From positions 6,871,373-6,935,372 of the forward strand of contig JANVCC010000047.1 in assembly GCA_025345505.1 (NCBI GenBank): DNA of 64,000 nucleotides, given 5' to 3'. Position numbers and translations under genes: made by a program. Of this stretch, positions 49,868-62,477 are shown in pieces (positions within the stretch are counted from its first letter, which is position 1; every line of letters begins with the position of its first letter). A model generated the notes under the pieces. The model made no database searches and was not told the origin of the DNA. It saw only the letters and a program-made list of their open reading frames with translations. Origin of the DNA: Todiramphus chloris collaris. Its lineage: Eukaryota; Chordata; Aves; Coraciiformes; Alcedinidae.

Positions 49868-50165
49868 AAATCATAGAATCATAGAATGTTAGGGGTTGGA
49901 AGGGACCTCTGGAGATCATCTAGTCCAAACCCCCCTGCCAGAGCAGGGTCACCCAGGGCAGGCCACACAGGAACAGATCCAGGGGGGTCTTGAAAGTCTC
50001 CAGAGAAGGAGACTCCACAACCTCTTTGGGCAGCCTGTTCCAGGCTTTGTCACCCTCCCAGTAAAGAAGTTCCTCCTCATGTTGAGGTGGAACCTTCTAT
50101 GCTCAAGTTTACACCCCCTGTTCCTTGTCCTATTGCTGGGCACTACAGAAAAGAAACTGGCCAGA
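49868..50165 (-). mobile_element. CR1 LINE 3' fragment
   Basis: AATCATAGAATCATAGAATG (two intact octamers), then GTTAGGGGTTGGAAGGGACC. The minus strand encodes [20 protein letters not shown]. The low divergence suggests a comparatively young copy. Confidence 0.92.
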
Positions 50166-51018
50166 AAATATCAAACAAAAAGCCTTGGTTACTGGAAATC
50201 AAAAGCAATCCACAAAACAGTTAAATTTTATCAAAGCCCTGAACGCTGCAGATAGCACGGCCCTTTTTTCAACTTCCTTTGTGTGCCAGAGATACACGTG
50301 CTTAGTAATATCAGTAAAATAAACACAAATGCTGTGCAAAGAGCTGACAAACGGAGGGAAAATATGTCAATCTCTAACCAGATCTACAATTAAACGTATA
50401 AAAAACATGAGCCATTTCTGTAATTTTCCTTGGATTCCAATGTTTTTGTATGTTCTAGCTACTGTTGGGTCTACAGACTCAATTCACAATGCAACTATCA
50501 ACACGTAAAAGTCAAGCTGGTGATGCTGTGAAAGAAGAGACAATTAAAAAGTCAGTGGTAAAACTGAGATGCATATCAAACTAGGAGTAGGAAAGCAGCA
50601 AGACACCAAATTTGCTTAGACTTGAAAACTTTTTCCCTAGCGCAAAACCAAAGCAAATGCTTTGGTGTGGTTTGGAAGCTCAACCTGTTTTCATGTCAGA
50701 ATTCATGTAACTGTCCCCCTTTTGCTCTGTAAAAGGCAAGAAGTGGTTTACTGCCAGCAGTGGGAGTTTAATTCCACCACCTCTATATACTGTAAGTTAA
50801 CACAGCTCTCCTGAAGGGGCCTCATTAGCACTGCTCAGAATAAAGGCTCAAGGATTAGGCTTTAGCAGGGCAGCTAGAGGCATCTGAAATAAAAAACATT
50901 TCACGACTGAATTTCTTTTTTCCTTTTTCCCATTACAGCATCATCAACCTGCAGTTCACAGGCCAACAGCAAGACAGTGGTCCAGGAGAACAGTCACTGA
51001 AGTGAAACAACTAGAAAA

Positions 51019-51467
51019 CACAGAATCAGAGAATGTTAAGGGTTGGAAGGGACCTTGAAAGATCATCGAATCCAACCCCCCTGCCAGAGCAGGGTCATCT
51101 AGAGCAGGTCACACAGGAACACATCCAGGCAGGTTTTGAATCTCTCCAGAGAAACAGACTTCACAACCCCTCTGGGAAGCCTGTTCTGTGACCCTCACAG
51201 TGAAAAAGTTTCTCCTTATGTTTCTGTGGAACCTCCTATGCTCCAGCTTACACCCACTGCCCCTTGTCCTGTCAATGGGCGTAACAGAGCAGAGCCTGGC
51301 TCCATCCTCCTGACACTCACCCTTTATGTATTTATAAACATTCATGAGGTCGCCCCTCAGTCTCCTCTTCTCCAAGCTAAAGAGACCCAGCTCCCTCAGC
51401 CTTTCCTCAGCAGGGAGATGCTCCACTCCATCATCTCTCTGGCTCTGTGCTGGACTCTTTCAAGCAG
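51019..51467 (-). mobile_element. CR1 LINE 3' fragment
   Basis: ACACAGAATCAGAGAATGTT opens the 3' end. The minus strand encodes [20 protein letters not shown] and [20 protein letters not shown]. It is the same subfamily as 60433. Confidence 0.9.
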
Positions 51468-51644
51468 CTAGACTCTAATTGTAAGCAGTTAAACAATGCC
51501 GGCCAACTTCATGAGCTCAAAGTGGTGTTAGTTCTATAAATCTGACTATGAGAATGGAAAAAAAACCCTAAAAAATTACCATTTCACATCACATTGTTTG
51601 CTTTGTATATCCACAAGCACAGATTTATTTTCTTCTTTATGTGT

Positions 51645-51985
51645 GTTAACAGCCATGCTGGGTCAAACCAGAGGTTCATGCAAGCCACTGTTTTTAATAC
51701 GACAGTATGAGTAGCAGCTACGAAGAACAGAGCCCACAGAGAGTGACTCTTTCCCCAGCATACCCGTTCAGCTTCCAGCAATCAATGCCTTTCCCAAGCA
51801 ATCTCTTCCTCAGCCAGAGACTGCACAAGGCCATTGTGTTTAATAATGGATTTGCCTAGCCCAGTTTTGAACCCATTTATAATTTTGGCTTCCAGGGCAT
51901 CTTGAGGCAATGAGCTCCACGACGTAATTATGTGCTGTGTGAAAACTATTTCCTTTTGTTGACTTTAAACCTGCTGCTCAATAGC
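51645..51985 (-). mobile_element. ancient CR1-like LINE fragment, different lineage
   Basis: ACAGCCATGCTGGGTCAAACC, then CTTCCAGCAATCAATGC, ATTTTGGCTTCCAGGGC, GAGCTCCA and TTCCTTTTGTTGACTTTAAACCTGCTG resemble an old amniote CR1-type repeat that I know by its AGCCATGTTGGGTCAGACCA start. It is far more diverged than the other CR1s here and lacks the ATTCTATG end. Confidence 0.6.
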
Positions 51986-52737
51986 TATGTTGGGTGCTCC
52001 TGATTTCCTCTAGTATCAGGAATAATGAGGAGTTGTCGTTAGCAGTGCAGAGGTAACATCGCTCTCCGGCACGGCACTGGGTATTGCAGCAGCCAGGAAT
52101 CAGTGAGATTTCTCTGTCCTGGAAATAAGGTGGAGACTTGGTAGGGGAGCTGATGAAGTGGCTCCATGGTGCCACTTTAAGGATTTCCTTACTCGTAGAG
52201 TCTTTACATGGTTTATTATGCTGATCTTCTGGAAGGATGCTTACACAGAGCATAAACACCAGAGCTGAAGCATCACCAGGTGAATGAGCAAAACCACAAA
52301 CTGACATGCAGAATTCTACTAAGGTTAGTTGTCCAACTTGACCAGAGGCACCAATGACAAATAGAAATGGGAGCAGATAAAAATCAAGGCTAAGTGACCA
52401 AAAGCTCAGCTGATAGCCTCAGTCAGAGGACAACGTTCTGAAATGCTCTTTGAGGAAACCACTCGCTAAAGTGCTCTGGCAGTGAATGATGGTGGGCAGC
52501 CCCCGGAAGAGCAATGCTGGTATCACAAAGGACTGAAGAACTGTTGCACACAGTCTTTCTTGAGATAAAAAAGTGTATACCTCAACTTGACAGACACGTT
52601 TCGATTCAGAGCACCTTGGAAGGACAAGGAAATATTAGAAGAGCGTTGCATATACAGCTTTTCCCTATCTACTTCACTCACTTCATTTCTTTCTTAACTA
52701 TTTACGTGGGGTGGGGGGGGGCGGCTTTTACGGCTCT

Positions 52738-52799
52738 TCCCTGGACTAGATGATCTTTGGAGGTCCCTTCCAACCCTTAACATTCTGTGATCCTGTGAG
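52738..52799 (+). mobile_element. CR1 LINE 3' terminus
   Basis: CCCTGGACTAGATGATCTTT to AACATTCTGTGATCCTGTGAG. It is preceded by a run of nine G (52713-52721), probably part of the decayed element. Confidence 0.85.
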
Positions 52800-52846
52800 T
52801 AGAAGATACAGGATCTGAGCTACCTTTTTAAACATCTTTACATCAT

Positions 52847-53226
52847 ACAGCTTGTCCTGTAGGACTCAGACCTTTCTCTCTGGTAGATACAAGAGCTTAT
52901 TTTCTCTAATGTTAAGAGCAGTTATTATTGCACAGGCAAGCACCTTAAAGCTAGATGGGTAATAACTGAGCTCTGCTCCTAGATGAATTTTAACGTCATA
53001 TAAACGCGTGATGTCTATGTTTTCCTGGCTATGGCCTGCCAGGTTTTCAGAGGATTTCATGTGTCCCACAGCATCTTTTGAGCTCATCAAGTCAGCATAT
53101 GGTAACAAAACCAGAATTCCTGCTAGAAAATGCTGATTGTCTGTTCCACTGACAGGACAATTACAAAAGCACTACAGGAACAGTGTCAGAAAAGGTCTTG
53201 TATCCCAGTTAAAAAACTTCTTAAAA
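52847..53226. repeat. direct duplication, copy 1 (about 380 bases)
   Basis: ACAGCTTGTCCTGTAGGACT to the AAAAAACTTCTTAAAA end. It is repeated with small differences at 54012-54404, offset about 1,165 bases. It has no CR1 landmarks and no identifiable family. Confidence 0.9.
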
Positions 53227-53662
53227 ATGTCATAAACATTTTTTTTTGTTGCTTCATCATCATCCTTGCTAAGGAAAAGCACCCAGGGATTGCTCACGTA
53301 TAGTTATTCACCATAAACAACCTGAATGGTAGTATTTTCTCATGTCAAAACTCCAAGTATTTAAGCATCAAAGACTAAATATTCCTGTTGCCTTCACGCC
53401 CACTAACTACACGCTAAAACCTCATACATTCTTCAGGATTGCCACTGCATGGAAGCTCCCGCCATCCCAGAGTAAGCAATAGGAAACATTCTGTTGAGAA
53501 GGGAATCCTGTCGCTGCTTGGGTTGGAAAGAGACAAAAAACTACAGTTTTGCTAAAAAGAGCTGATGTTGCCTTTACTGCAGGCTGCCTTTGTTAGCAGA
53601 AGGCAGCTATGGCACCATCTGCTTCTGAGCAGCCCCAACCTGTGCATCAAGGAAGGTCCTCA

Positions 53663-53975
53663 ATTACAGAATCAGAGAAGTTTTGGCTGGAAAAGACTCT
53701 TCAGATCATCAAGTCCAACCTTTCCCCCAGCACTGCCAGGGCACCACTAACCCATGTCCCTCAGCACCACATCTCCACAGCTTGGAAACCCCTCCAGGGA
53801 TCATGGGGACTCCACCACTGCCCTGGGCAGCCTGGGACAGGCCTGGACAACCGTTGCAGGGAAGAAATTGTTCCTCAGCTCCGGCCTAAACCTCCCCTGG
53901 GGCAACTTGAGGCCATTTCCTCTTGTCCTATTTCTTGTTCCTTGTGAGAAGAGCCTGACCTCACCTGGCACCTCC
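53663..53975 (-). mobile_element. CR1 LINE 3' fragment lying between duplicated segments
   Basis: ATTACAGAATCAGAGAAGTT to CACCTGGCACCTCC. It occupies part of the spacer between the two copies of the 380-base direct duplication (52847 and 54012) and is absent from the corresponding flank of the first copy. Confidence 0.9.
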
Positions 53976-54011
53976 TTTTGTCTCCCTTTAGTGTTTGATG
54001 TACGAGTGGAA

Positions 54012-54404
54012 ACAGCTTGTCCTGTAGGACTCAGATCTCTCTGTCTGGTAGGTACAAGAGCTTATTTTCTCTTAATATTAAGAGCAGTTATTATTGCACA
54101 GGCAAGCACCTTAAAGCTAGATGGGTAATAACTGAGCTCCGCTCCTAGATGAATTTTAACCTCATGTAAACACATGCTGCCTATTTTTTCCTGGCTATGG
54201 CCTGCAAGGTTTTCAGTGGACTTTACATTTCCCACAGAATCTTTTGGGCTCATCAAGTTATTGTTATTATTATTATACTGTTATAAAAAAAGAATTTCTG
54301 CTAGAAAATGCGGATTGTCTGTTCCACTGACAGGACAATTATGAAAGCACTACAGGAACCCTGTCAGAAGAGGTCTTGTATCACAGTTAAAAAACTTCTT
54401 AAAA
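54012..54404. repeat. direct duplication, copy 2 (about 390 bases)
   Basis: Same sequence as 52847-53226, with some substitutions and an added ATT-rich expansion near 54260-54285. The central part (AGCAGTTATTATTGCACAGG to GATGAATTTTAAC) is nearly unchanged. Confidence 0.9.
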
Positions 54405-55724
54405 GACACACTGAGCCACAGGCTACATATTTTCTTGTCCTGAAAAATTTATAGTGGCTATTTTAACTTATTTAAAACAAATGCATTACAGCAAATAATG
54501 CATTATAGAAAATAATGCATATTTTAGGTGGATAAACTGCTGCTAAATGAAAACTCCTAATAGCTAAGTGATGCTAATTTGATTTGAAAAACGTTCCTCT
54601 TGCTTTACAAGCAGCCAATAGTAATGCTCTGGTCCTGAAACCAGCAATAGACTTAAACAACTAATTTTTGGTAATGAATACATATAATCCACAGAAAACA
54701 CATAGGGTGTATATATAATTAATAAAGAATAGATTATAATTGCATTTAACACCATTTGCATAATTTAGAAGGGAATAAACTACATGGCTGATTTTTTTAT
54801 GTCTTTTTAAAGGGCAATAATAAAATATGAAGGAGGTAAGGAGGCCTGGATGAGTAGGAAGTAATGAATAATATCTTGAACATTAAAGCACAATATATTA
54901 TTCCGCGCACATCAATTGGACCAATCCGTTTTTGCAGGTGCAATGGGAAAAGCAGCCCAACATCAGCAGTTTTCAAAAGTAAATAATATGGTAACACATG
55001 AAGGGATTACAGATTCTGATCAAATATTCAATGTCTTATTTGAATAATTAATAAGCCAGCTCAGTGCTAATATGCAGCACAGAGCCTGCAACACTGCAAA
55101 AAAAAAAAAAGAAAAATGCTTCTCTTTCTTTCAAATCATACTTGTCACTTGCAAAAAGTTTAACCTATCATTATGGCTCTGAGCGTTAAAGCCATTCTTA
55201 TGGATTTTCCTCTGGAAACTCATGTTATGAGTGAAATTAAGTACAGTGGCCTCGTTTAGTTTCCTACCGCAGCATTCAATCAGATAGGCTATGTCTGAAA
55301 CTAACCCCTCATTTCCAAAAGTACAGAGAGAGCAGAGATTTGATGCCAGCAAAAGCCCAGTAGCAAGAGCTCTCAGCAAAAATGACCAGAGTGAAATATA
55401 ATCTGAGAAATCTGCTTTTATTCTGAGAAATCAGTTTGGCTCTTTCTCAACCTGTAGCTGCCAAATGGGAGGAAGACAGGATGGGCTGGAGAATAACAGT
55501 GCAACAGCAGTCCCATGCTAAAATCGTGGAGGGATGGATGAGTGATGGTTATGACATGAATAATCATATACCTCTGGGTTCCAGAGAGAAGATGGAAAAG
55601 ATTCATGATTCCCATTCACATGATATAAGCACTGTGTTAATTACTTGGACTTATCAGATGTGGATACTGGATTTCCACAGATCTGCTCTGCGCCAAGATG
55701 AGAACAAACATTGAAAACTATTTT

Positions 55725-56090
55725 ACAGAATCACAGAATCCCAGCATGGTGGGGGGTTGAAGGGACCTCTGGAGATGCTCTGGTGCCATCCCCCTGCTCC
55801 ATCCAGCAGGGTCACCCAGAGCAGGGGGCCCAGCATCCCAGTGTGCAGGTGGGTTTGGAATCTCTCCAGAGAAGGAGACTCCACAACCTCTCTGGGCAGC
55901 CTGGCACAGCCTCTCACACCCTCACACCAAAGAAGTCTCTCTTCCTGTTCAGATGGAACTTCCTGGGTTCCAGTTTGTGCCCATTGCCCTTTGTTCTGTC
56001 ACAAGGTACCTCTGAAAAAAGTCTGGCTCCATCCTCTTGACCCCCACCCTTTCTATATTGACAAGCATTCATAAGATCCTTTATCAATGT
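55725..56090 (-). mobile_element. CR1 LINE 3' fragment
   Basis: ACAGAATCACAGAATCCCAG opens the 3' end. The minus strand encodes RKFHLNRKRDFFGVRV and [20 protein letters not shown]. It is the same subfamily as 61875. Confidence 0.9.
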
Positions 56091-57576
56091 TCTCTTATTG
56101 CTCGAATTTGACATTGACCACAAACCTTTCCAGAATAAATTGAGATAGTTTTTGCCATGACTTCAGAGAATAAAAGATCCTAAGGATTGAGTCATGGGTC
56201 AAGAAAAAGCGGAGTAAAATTAAAACAAGTTCTGCAAGATGCAGATCTGATTTCCAAGATGGGAAAAACTCCACCACTTTCTAAAGCAGACTAAATGTTA
56301 TTACCATGGGATAATGAAGGGCAAGAAGCACATCTTAAAAACTCTATGCAACAGCTAAAATGATTCCAGCAATAAGCAGACTCACTCATTAAGGATCAGA
56401 AATAACATCAGAGGTGCTTATCAAGCTTTACATTACTCCCCGGCTTTCAGCCCACCTATGCTGAAATATGAAATTAAATATTCTGCTAAATATCTCAACA
56501 CAAAAAGACTCCCAGGGCATCTTTGGGACCATGAGAATTGTCAATTTGCAGCCTACTTTTAATTGCTGATAGATTTTTTGTATTCATCCATGTTTGCCAC
56601 TAGGACTACCAGACTCACTAGAGGCAGAGAACAATTAAAATACCTGCCAGAGCTCCTACAGAACAACCTGCATTCAGCTCATCCATCTATCTGATCAGCT
56701 CAAGCATCTCTATCTCAAGACTTTTGAGGGGACCAACACTTTTCAGACTGGATCAATACCACCGGTCTCTGTTTTAACTGCTTAGAGGGGTACAATGATC
56801 GTGAAAGTTGCACCTAAAAGATACTGGGCACCAAAAAGAGCCATATCACACCTGAGCTGCCTGCACCCCACTGAGAGCAAGCCTAAGGATCCCAGAAGTG
56901 TTCTAGTCTATACACCTCTGCAATTTTGTTTTTCAATCACAAAACCCCACAGACATTCTAATGAAGTCATGACCTGCCTAAATCTATGATCTGCAACAAG
57001 AATAAATGCTAATTAAACCTGCTTAAACAAGCACAAATGAGAAAGCTGTTTCTGCATATACACGCTTTTTAATTTGAATTGGAGGACCAGGCATTTGGGA
57101 AGGGTGGGTGAAGGAAAGAGTGAGATTTAGAAAGTCCTGGGGCAGTCTGATGGCTGGACAGTTAGCCACACTGCAGCCTAGGGCAGTGCCGTGGGAATGA
57201 TGTTAAGCCCTGAAACAGCACTTCTCAGCTTTGAAATCTGTTAAGAACGGGAGATTGCAGCTATTAAGGACAGTTTCAGAATTGCCTCAAACTGGGTGAC
57301 ACACCAACAGGTATTCAGCCAACTGTCTCTCCACCCAAATGGAAAAAAAAAACCCAGATAAACTCCTGTCAACTTCTATCCTGCTAAAAGTGTTGACAAG
57401 TAATGCTTGAGCTGGAGGTCTCCCATTCTGCTACAAGACTTGGTAAAGAATTAAAGGGATATCACAGGCACTGGGAAGTTGTGTCACTAATAACATTGGT
57501 TTTCTCCTAGTGAATCTAGCTCCTGGTGTGAGATGATTTTATGTCAACACTTTGGTGTTGATCTGGAGTCCCTGAG

Positions 57577-57634
57577 GATTTCCACACCAAAATATGCTTC
57601 ATGTGAAGATTTCCACACCAAAACATGATTCATG
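57577..57634. repeat. 31-base-period tandem duplication
   Basis: GATTTCCACACCAAAATATG.. at 57577 recurs at 57608 with two substitutions in 27 bases. Confidence 0.9.
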
Positions 57635-57948
57635 GCTGTGGCAGCTGCTCATTTTTAATACTCCTTTTGACCTCCCTAGATAGGATCTCACCAGTGTTGA
57701 GGCTTCCAGGGCTAAGGAGGCTGGGATAAACCCAAGCAGGAATAAGTTACCTGGGATATGTGTCAGGCTTGCTGCAGATCCCATGGCAATCTGAAGAAAG
57801 TAGGTTTTTGTGAAGACAGCCCTTTGATATGAAGGACAAATACCTTTCTCACATAAAGGACCTCTCTGTCACCATTAGTTGTGGTTATCCCTCATTGTGC
57901 ATGGGAGAGAACATAATAATATATGCCTGTAATCAGACTGCTGCAACT

Positions 57949-58047
57949 TAATTATTATATTATATACAAATACATATAATTAAACATTATATTAAATATA
58001 TTATATTATTAAATGTTATATTAAATATATTAGCTATGATATTAAAG
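57949..58047. repeat. AT-rich repeat stretch
   Basis: Almost pure A/T, with TTATATTAAATATATTA occurring twice. Confidence 0.85.
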
Positions 58048-58210
58048 ATTCAACTGGGCATTCAGTCATGTGGATGATTATTCTGAGTCCCATCTAAACA
58101 GATGAAACCTCACCCAAAAAAATAATAGCAACGATCTCTACAGATGAACATTTCTAACATTTTTCCACACTGTTGTCACGGGACAAATTCCCACTCTTTT
58201 ACTTCTGTTT

Positions 58211-58313
58211 CACAGAATCACAGAATGTTAAGGGTTGGAATGGACCTCGAAAGATTACCGAGTCCAACCCCCCTGCCAGAGCAGGACCACCTAGAGCAGG
58301 TCACACAGGAACA
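58211..58313 (-). mobile_element. CR1 LINE 3' terminus
   Basis: CACAGAATCACAGAATGTTA to GGTCACACAGGAACA. It is about 100 bases of a 51019-type end, truncated at the 5' side. Confidence 0.9.
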
Positions 58314-58432
58314 TTTCTCCTTCTGTTACTCTTACAAGCTCTAAATGATTTTTCTTGTTATTACAAAACCTAGAAAGAGAGACAGTCAGCTCTCTCCCTT
58401 CTGGAGGACGCAGATGTTGTCCTTCGTGTATT

Positions 58433-58490
58433 TACGTGGTTGGACTAATGGCCCCATTCCCACCCAATGTTCCAGAATCTTTCTGCTTTC
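58433..58490 (+). mobile_element. possible CR1 3' relic
   Basis: GTGGTTGGACTAATGGCCCC through TTCCCACCCAATGTTCCAGAA has the order of CR1 3' landmarks but is very decayed. Confidence 0.35.
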
Positions 58491-59260
58491 TTTTTAACGC
58501 ATGGCTTGTGGGTTAGAAAATAACCTGCACTGATTGTGCTATTGACTGTCTCAGCTGGTGCTGCAGAGTATCAAATAGAATCAGAGAATGAGACATGTTA
58601 AAAACGGCCAGGTTGGAGGTGAGACGGGCCAGTTGTAGTCACAAGGTACACGTGCAGTCAAAGCAGCACCAGCTGGGTCCCGTCAGTCGCTCTATCACAG
58701 AACATCAATAAAATACTTTATTTTTCCTACTGTTTTCACAATGTCAGAATGGGGCCCCAGAAGCACGGGGCTGAAAAATGTCCCATGGCAGCAAATTTGC
58801 CTTCCAGCTGGAACCAAAGAGAAAGAAAAACTGCAACTGGAGGACTAGGTTGGGGTGACAGGATTCTAGTCTATAATGGTTTTGCATGACAGCAGAAAAT
58901 AGAAACTATACAGATTTCAGTCCTAGGAAACTAGAGAAACTGTATCAGGCTTTTATCTAACAGTGGTTGGAGAAAACAAGACCTCAAGAGGGCATCTTCC
59001 TGCTTGCCTGCAATGCCTTCTGCCCCCAAACCCAAGGAGTTGCATTCCTGTTGGTTTTACAGAGGTTTTGTCCTATTTTGTTTCTTAAAACCATTTTCTG
59101 TTTGCCCCAGAACTTTCAGTGGCCAGTACACTGTGTGAAAAGCTTTGTCTTACTGACTACCAGCACATCTACCTGCGTATGTCTGAAGCTCCTCTTCAAG
59201 GGTTTCTTTCATACCCCCAATTATTCTCAACACTCACCTCCAAATCCTCTTTGAATTATC

Positions 59261-59277
59261 TTTTTTTTTTTTTTTTT
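59261..59277. repeat. poly-T tract
   Basis: Seventeen consecutive T. Confidence 0.9.
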
Positions 59278-60432
59278 ATGGCCACCTCTGACCGCAATCC
59301 CCTGGGGTATAAACTGAACAGTGACCAGGATCTTGCAACCTATTTTAAAATACTTCTACCCATCTAAAACAGGTGCTAAGAAGCACTAAACCCAAGTGGT
59401 TTAACATACATTAGATAATATATTTCATGTTCTTGACCTCAATAGGCTGTCTGAGCCTGTATCCTCACAGGTATCCATCTGTTTAACTGCAGTGATTTAG
59501 AGATTAATAACAGTTACATGGGGGCAACCCCGCAGAGCTGAGACCATGCAGCATAAAAGAGGTGGAACCAGACACAGTTTATCCTGACAGTAGAAAACTT
59601 CACTGCATCAGGGATAGCACTGGTTTAACAATATTAGGAGAAAACAATTTCCCTGACCGTAACAGTTAACTGACACAAAACCTTGTGCAAGGATGTGTTC
59701 CAAGAGAGAGACAGACCTTAAAATGAGAGCGACACGGCAGAAGCTTTTTTTAAACTCCTGTTATTGACACAGTCCTGTTAGTGGCAGTGAGGGAGGCTGA
59801 TCCGAGCAGGATACCCTTTGCAGATCCTGGTTTTTCAAAGGAACCTCTGGATTTGAGATAATGGAAGCTCAGAACATCCCGTCACGGACCATAATGTGAA
59901 ATTGATTTTTGCAAGGCTTTATCTACACAGAGTTGCGCTGCTTTAATTAAAGGTGTGTTTGTAAATCAATCCTGTTAAACCAGTCCAAGCTCCTGTGTAG
60001 ACACTCTGGAATCGATTTGAGACTGCTTTATGTCAACTAACCTTCATTTGGCAAAGGACCAATTTGCACAGAACGGGCACTGATTTTTACTGATCGCAAA
60101 AAAATAGGGAGAGAAGGAAATATCATTTAAAATTAAAAGATTTTGATCAATTGCTCTGTTTCTGCTCCAGTAGCCTAGTCCAACTGTTTCAGAAAGAGGT
60201 GAACTCATTGCTTTGCATCTATGTGCAAACAAACACACATGTCCTTGTGAAAGGATATGGTGCAGGGAGTCACAACCAAAAGGCGGCAGGTGTAAGGAGA
60301 ACTGTAGACATTTTCCTTTCAAAAGAAAGGAGAGAAACAACGAGCCTCCTCCACGATCAGCAAAAGCTCTCTCGTGCTGCAGCCCTGGGAAGCGGCTTAA
60401 ATAACCCACAATTAGTGTGGTTGTGCATGGGA

Positions 60433-61165
60433 AATCAGAGAATGTTCGGGGTTGGAAGGGACCTTGAAAGGTCATTGAGTCCAACCTCCCTGCCAGAGCA
60501 GGATCACCTAGAGCAGGACACAGAAACACATCCAGGTGGGTTTTAAATGTCTCCAGAGACATTTAAATGACTCCACAACCCCTCTGGGCAGCCTGTTCCA
60601 GTTCTCTCACCCTCACAGTGAAAAAATTTCTCCTTATGTTTCTGTGGAACCTCTTATGCTCCAGCTTACACCCGTTGCCCCTTGTCCTATCACTGGATGT
60701 AACAGAGCAGAGCCTGGCTCCATCCTCCTGACACTGGCCCTTTACATATTTATAAACATTCATGAGGTCACCTCTCAGTCTCCTCTTCTCCAAGCTAGAG
60801 CCCCAGCTCCCTCAGCCTTTCCTCAGCAGGGAGATGCTCCACTCCCTTCATCATCTCTCTGGCTCTGCGCTGGACTCTTTCCAGCAGTTCCCTGTCCTTG
60901 AACTGAGGGGCCCAGAATCAAACACAATATTCCAGATGAGGTCTCACCAGGGGAGAGCAGAAGGGGAGGAGAACCTCTCTCTAACTACTAACCACACCCC
61001 TTCTGATACACCCCAGGGTGCCATTGGCCTTCCTGGCCACAAGGTCACATTGCTGCCTCATGGTCATTCTGATGGCCACCAGGACCCCCAGGTCACCTAG
61101 AGCAGGTCACACAGGAACGTGTCCAGGTGGGTTTTGAACGTCTCTAGAGAAGAAGACTCCACAAA
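60433..61165 (-). mobile_element. CR1 LINE, long and chimeric copy
   Basis: The 3' end is at the left (AATCAGAGAATGTTCGGGG). ORF2 text on the minus strand includes [20 protein letters not shown] and [20 protein letters not shown] residues, and upstream sequence extends to about 61092. There it joins a second 3'-proximal CR1 block (CACCTAGAGCAGGTCACACA, 61093-61165). A small palindrome at 60542-60567 replaces the usual GAAGGAGACTCC motif. Confidence 0.85.
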
Positions 61166-61874
61166 CCCTCTGGTTCAGGCCAGTCAGTCAGTTCCTGTCA
61201 GTCTAACATACCTGGAACCCAGCCAAAATCTCTCCTTCCTTAAGGGTCTGGCAGGGGATAGAAAGAATTTGAAGGACCTACTGCAGACTGTGTGGAAATT
61301 TCCCCAAGCTGAAGGATTTCTATGCAAGCCCTTCCCATCCTTCGCACACCACCAGGCCAGAAATGAAGGTCTGCACTTGAGTCTGCAGCCTGCAGAAATG
61401 CATCCACCTTATTTCCACATCGGGGAAAACAGGGAGTGAACTTGTTACTGATGTGCCACAAAGGACACATCTCTGTTTGCTCTCATTGCCCAGGCAGAGC
61501 TAGACACAAAATCAGAAGCTACATCCAGGGCTTGATCCTGCTCTAGGGAACAGAAGCCACCCCAGGAACAGGGCCAGGCTGTGCTATGTTTTCCTGACAA
61601 TATTCAACCGAAGCCTTTTCAGTGGTGAGAGCCAAAGTATCTCAGCTCCTAATGGATGGAGAACAAAAAGGCACAATCTTGCTAAGTATGGTGTTTCTCC
61701 AAGCCCTGTATCTCAGGAGCTAAAGACAATGAGTGTCTCAAGTGGATAATTTGAACACAGAGTTGAGCAGTGAGTGACTAAGTACCAGCCTGTCGTTGCT
61801 AACAGATGATTTTTCAACCTTTATCCTTTGCTTCAGTTACTCAAAAATCTTGTGCATTAAGCTAACAGGACTTA

Positions 61875-62477
61875 AAACACAGAATGGTGGGGGTTGGAAG
61901 GGCCCTCTGGAGATGATCTGGTGCCACCCCCCTGCTCCATCCAGCAGGGTCACCCAGAGCAGGGGGCCCAGCATCCCAGTGTGCAGGTGGGTTTGGAATC
62001 TCTCCAGAGAAGGAGATTCCACAGACTCTCTGGGCAACCTGGGCCAAGCTCTGACACCCTCACAGCAAACAAATTTCTCCTCCTGTTCAGATGGAACCTC
62101 CTGGGTTCCAGTTTTCGCCCATTGCCCCTTGACCTGTCACTGGGCACCACTGACAAGAGCCTGGCCCCATCCTCTTGCCCCCCGGAGGCCCTTTAGCTCT
62201 TGCTCAGCATTGCTCAGCTCCCCTCTCAGGCTGCTCTTCTGCAGCTGAACAGCCCCAGGGCTCTCAGCCTTTCCCCAGCACAGAGATGCTCCAGGCCCCA
62301 TGGCATCTTTGTAGCCTCTGCTGGACTCTCTCCAGTAGTTCCTTGTCTCTCTTGAACTGGGGAGCCCAGAACTGGACACAATACTTCAGATGTGACCTCA
62401 GTAGGGCAGAGTAGAGGGGTAGGAGAACCTCCCTCAACCTTCTGCACACACTCTTCTGAAGGCACCCCAGGAGACCC
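61875..62477 (-). mobile_element. CR1 LINE, about 600 bases
   Basis: AAACACAGAATGGTGGGGGT opens the reversed 3' end. The minus strand encodes [20 protein letters not shown] and, further 5', [20 protein letters not shown], a conserved CR1 ORF2 block. It is one of the longer copies. Confidence 0.9.

Noticed and set aside
60044..60562. 172-codon minus-strand open frame
   Set aside because: It starts inside a CR1 3' end and continues in intronic sequence with no recognisable motif.
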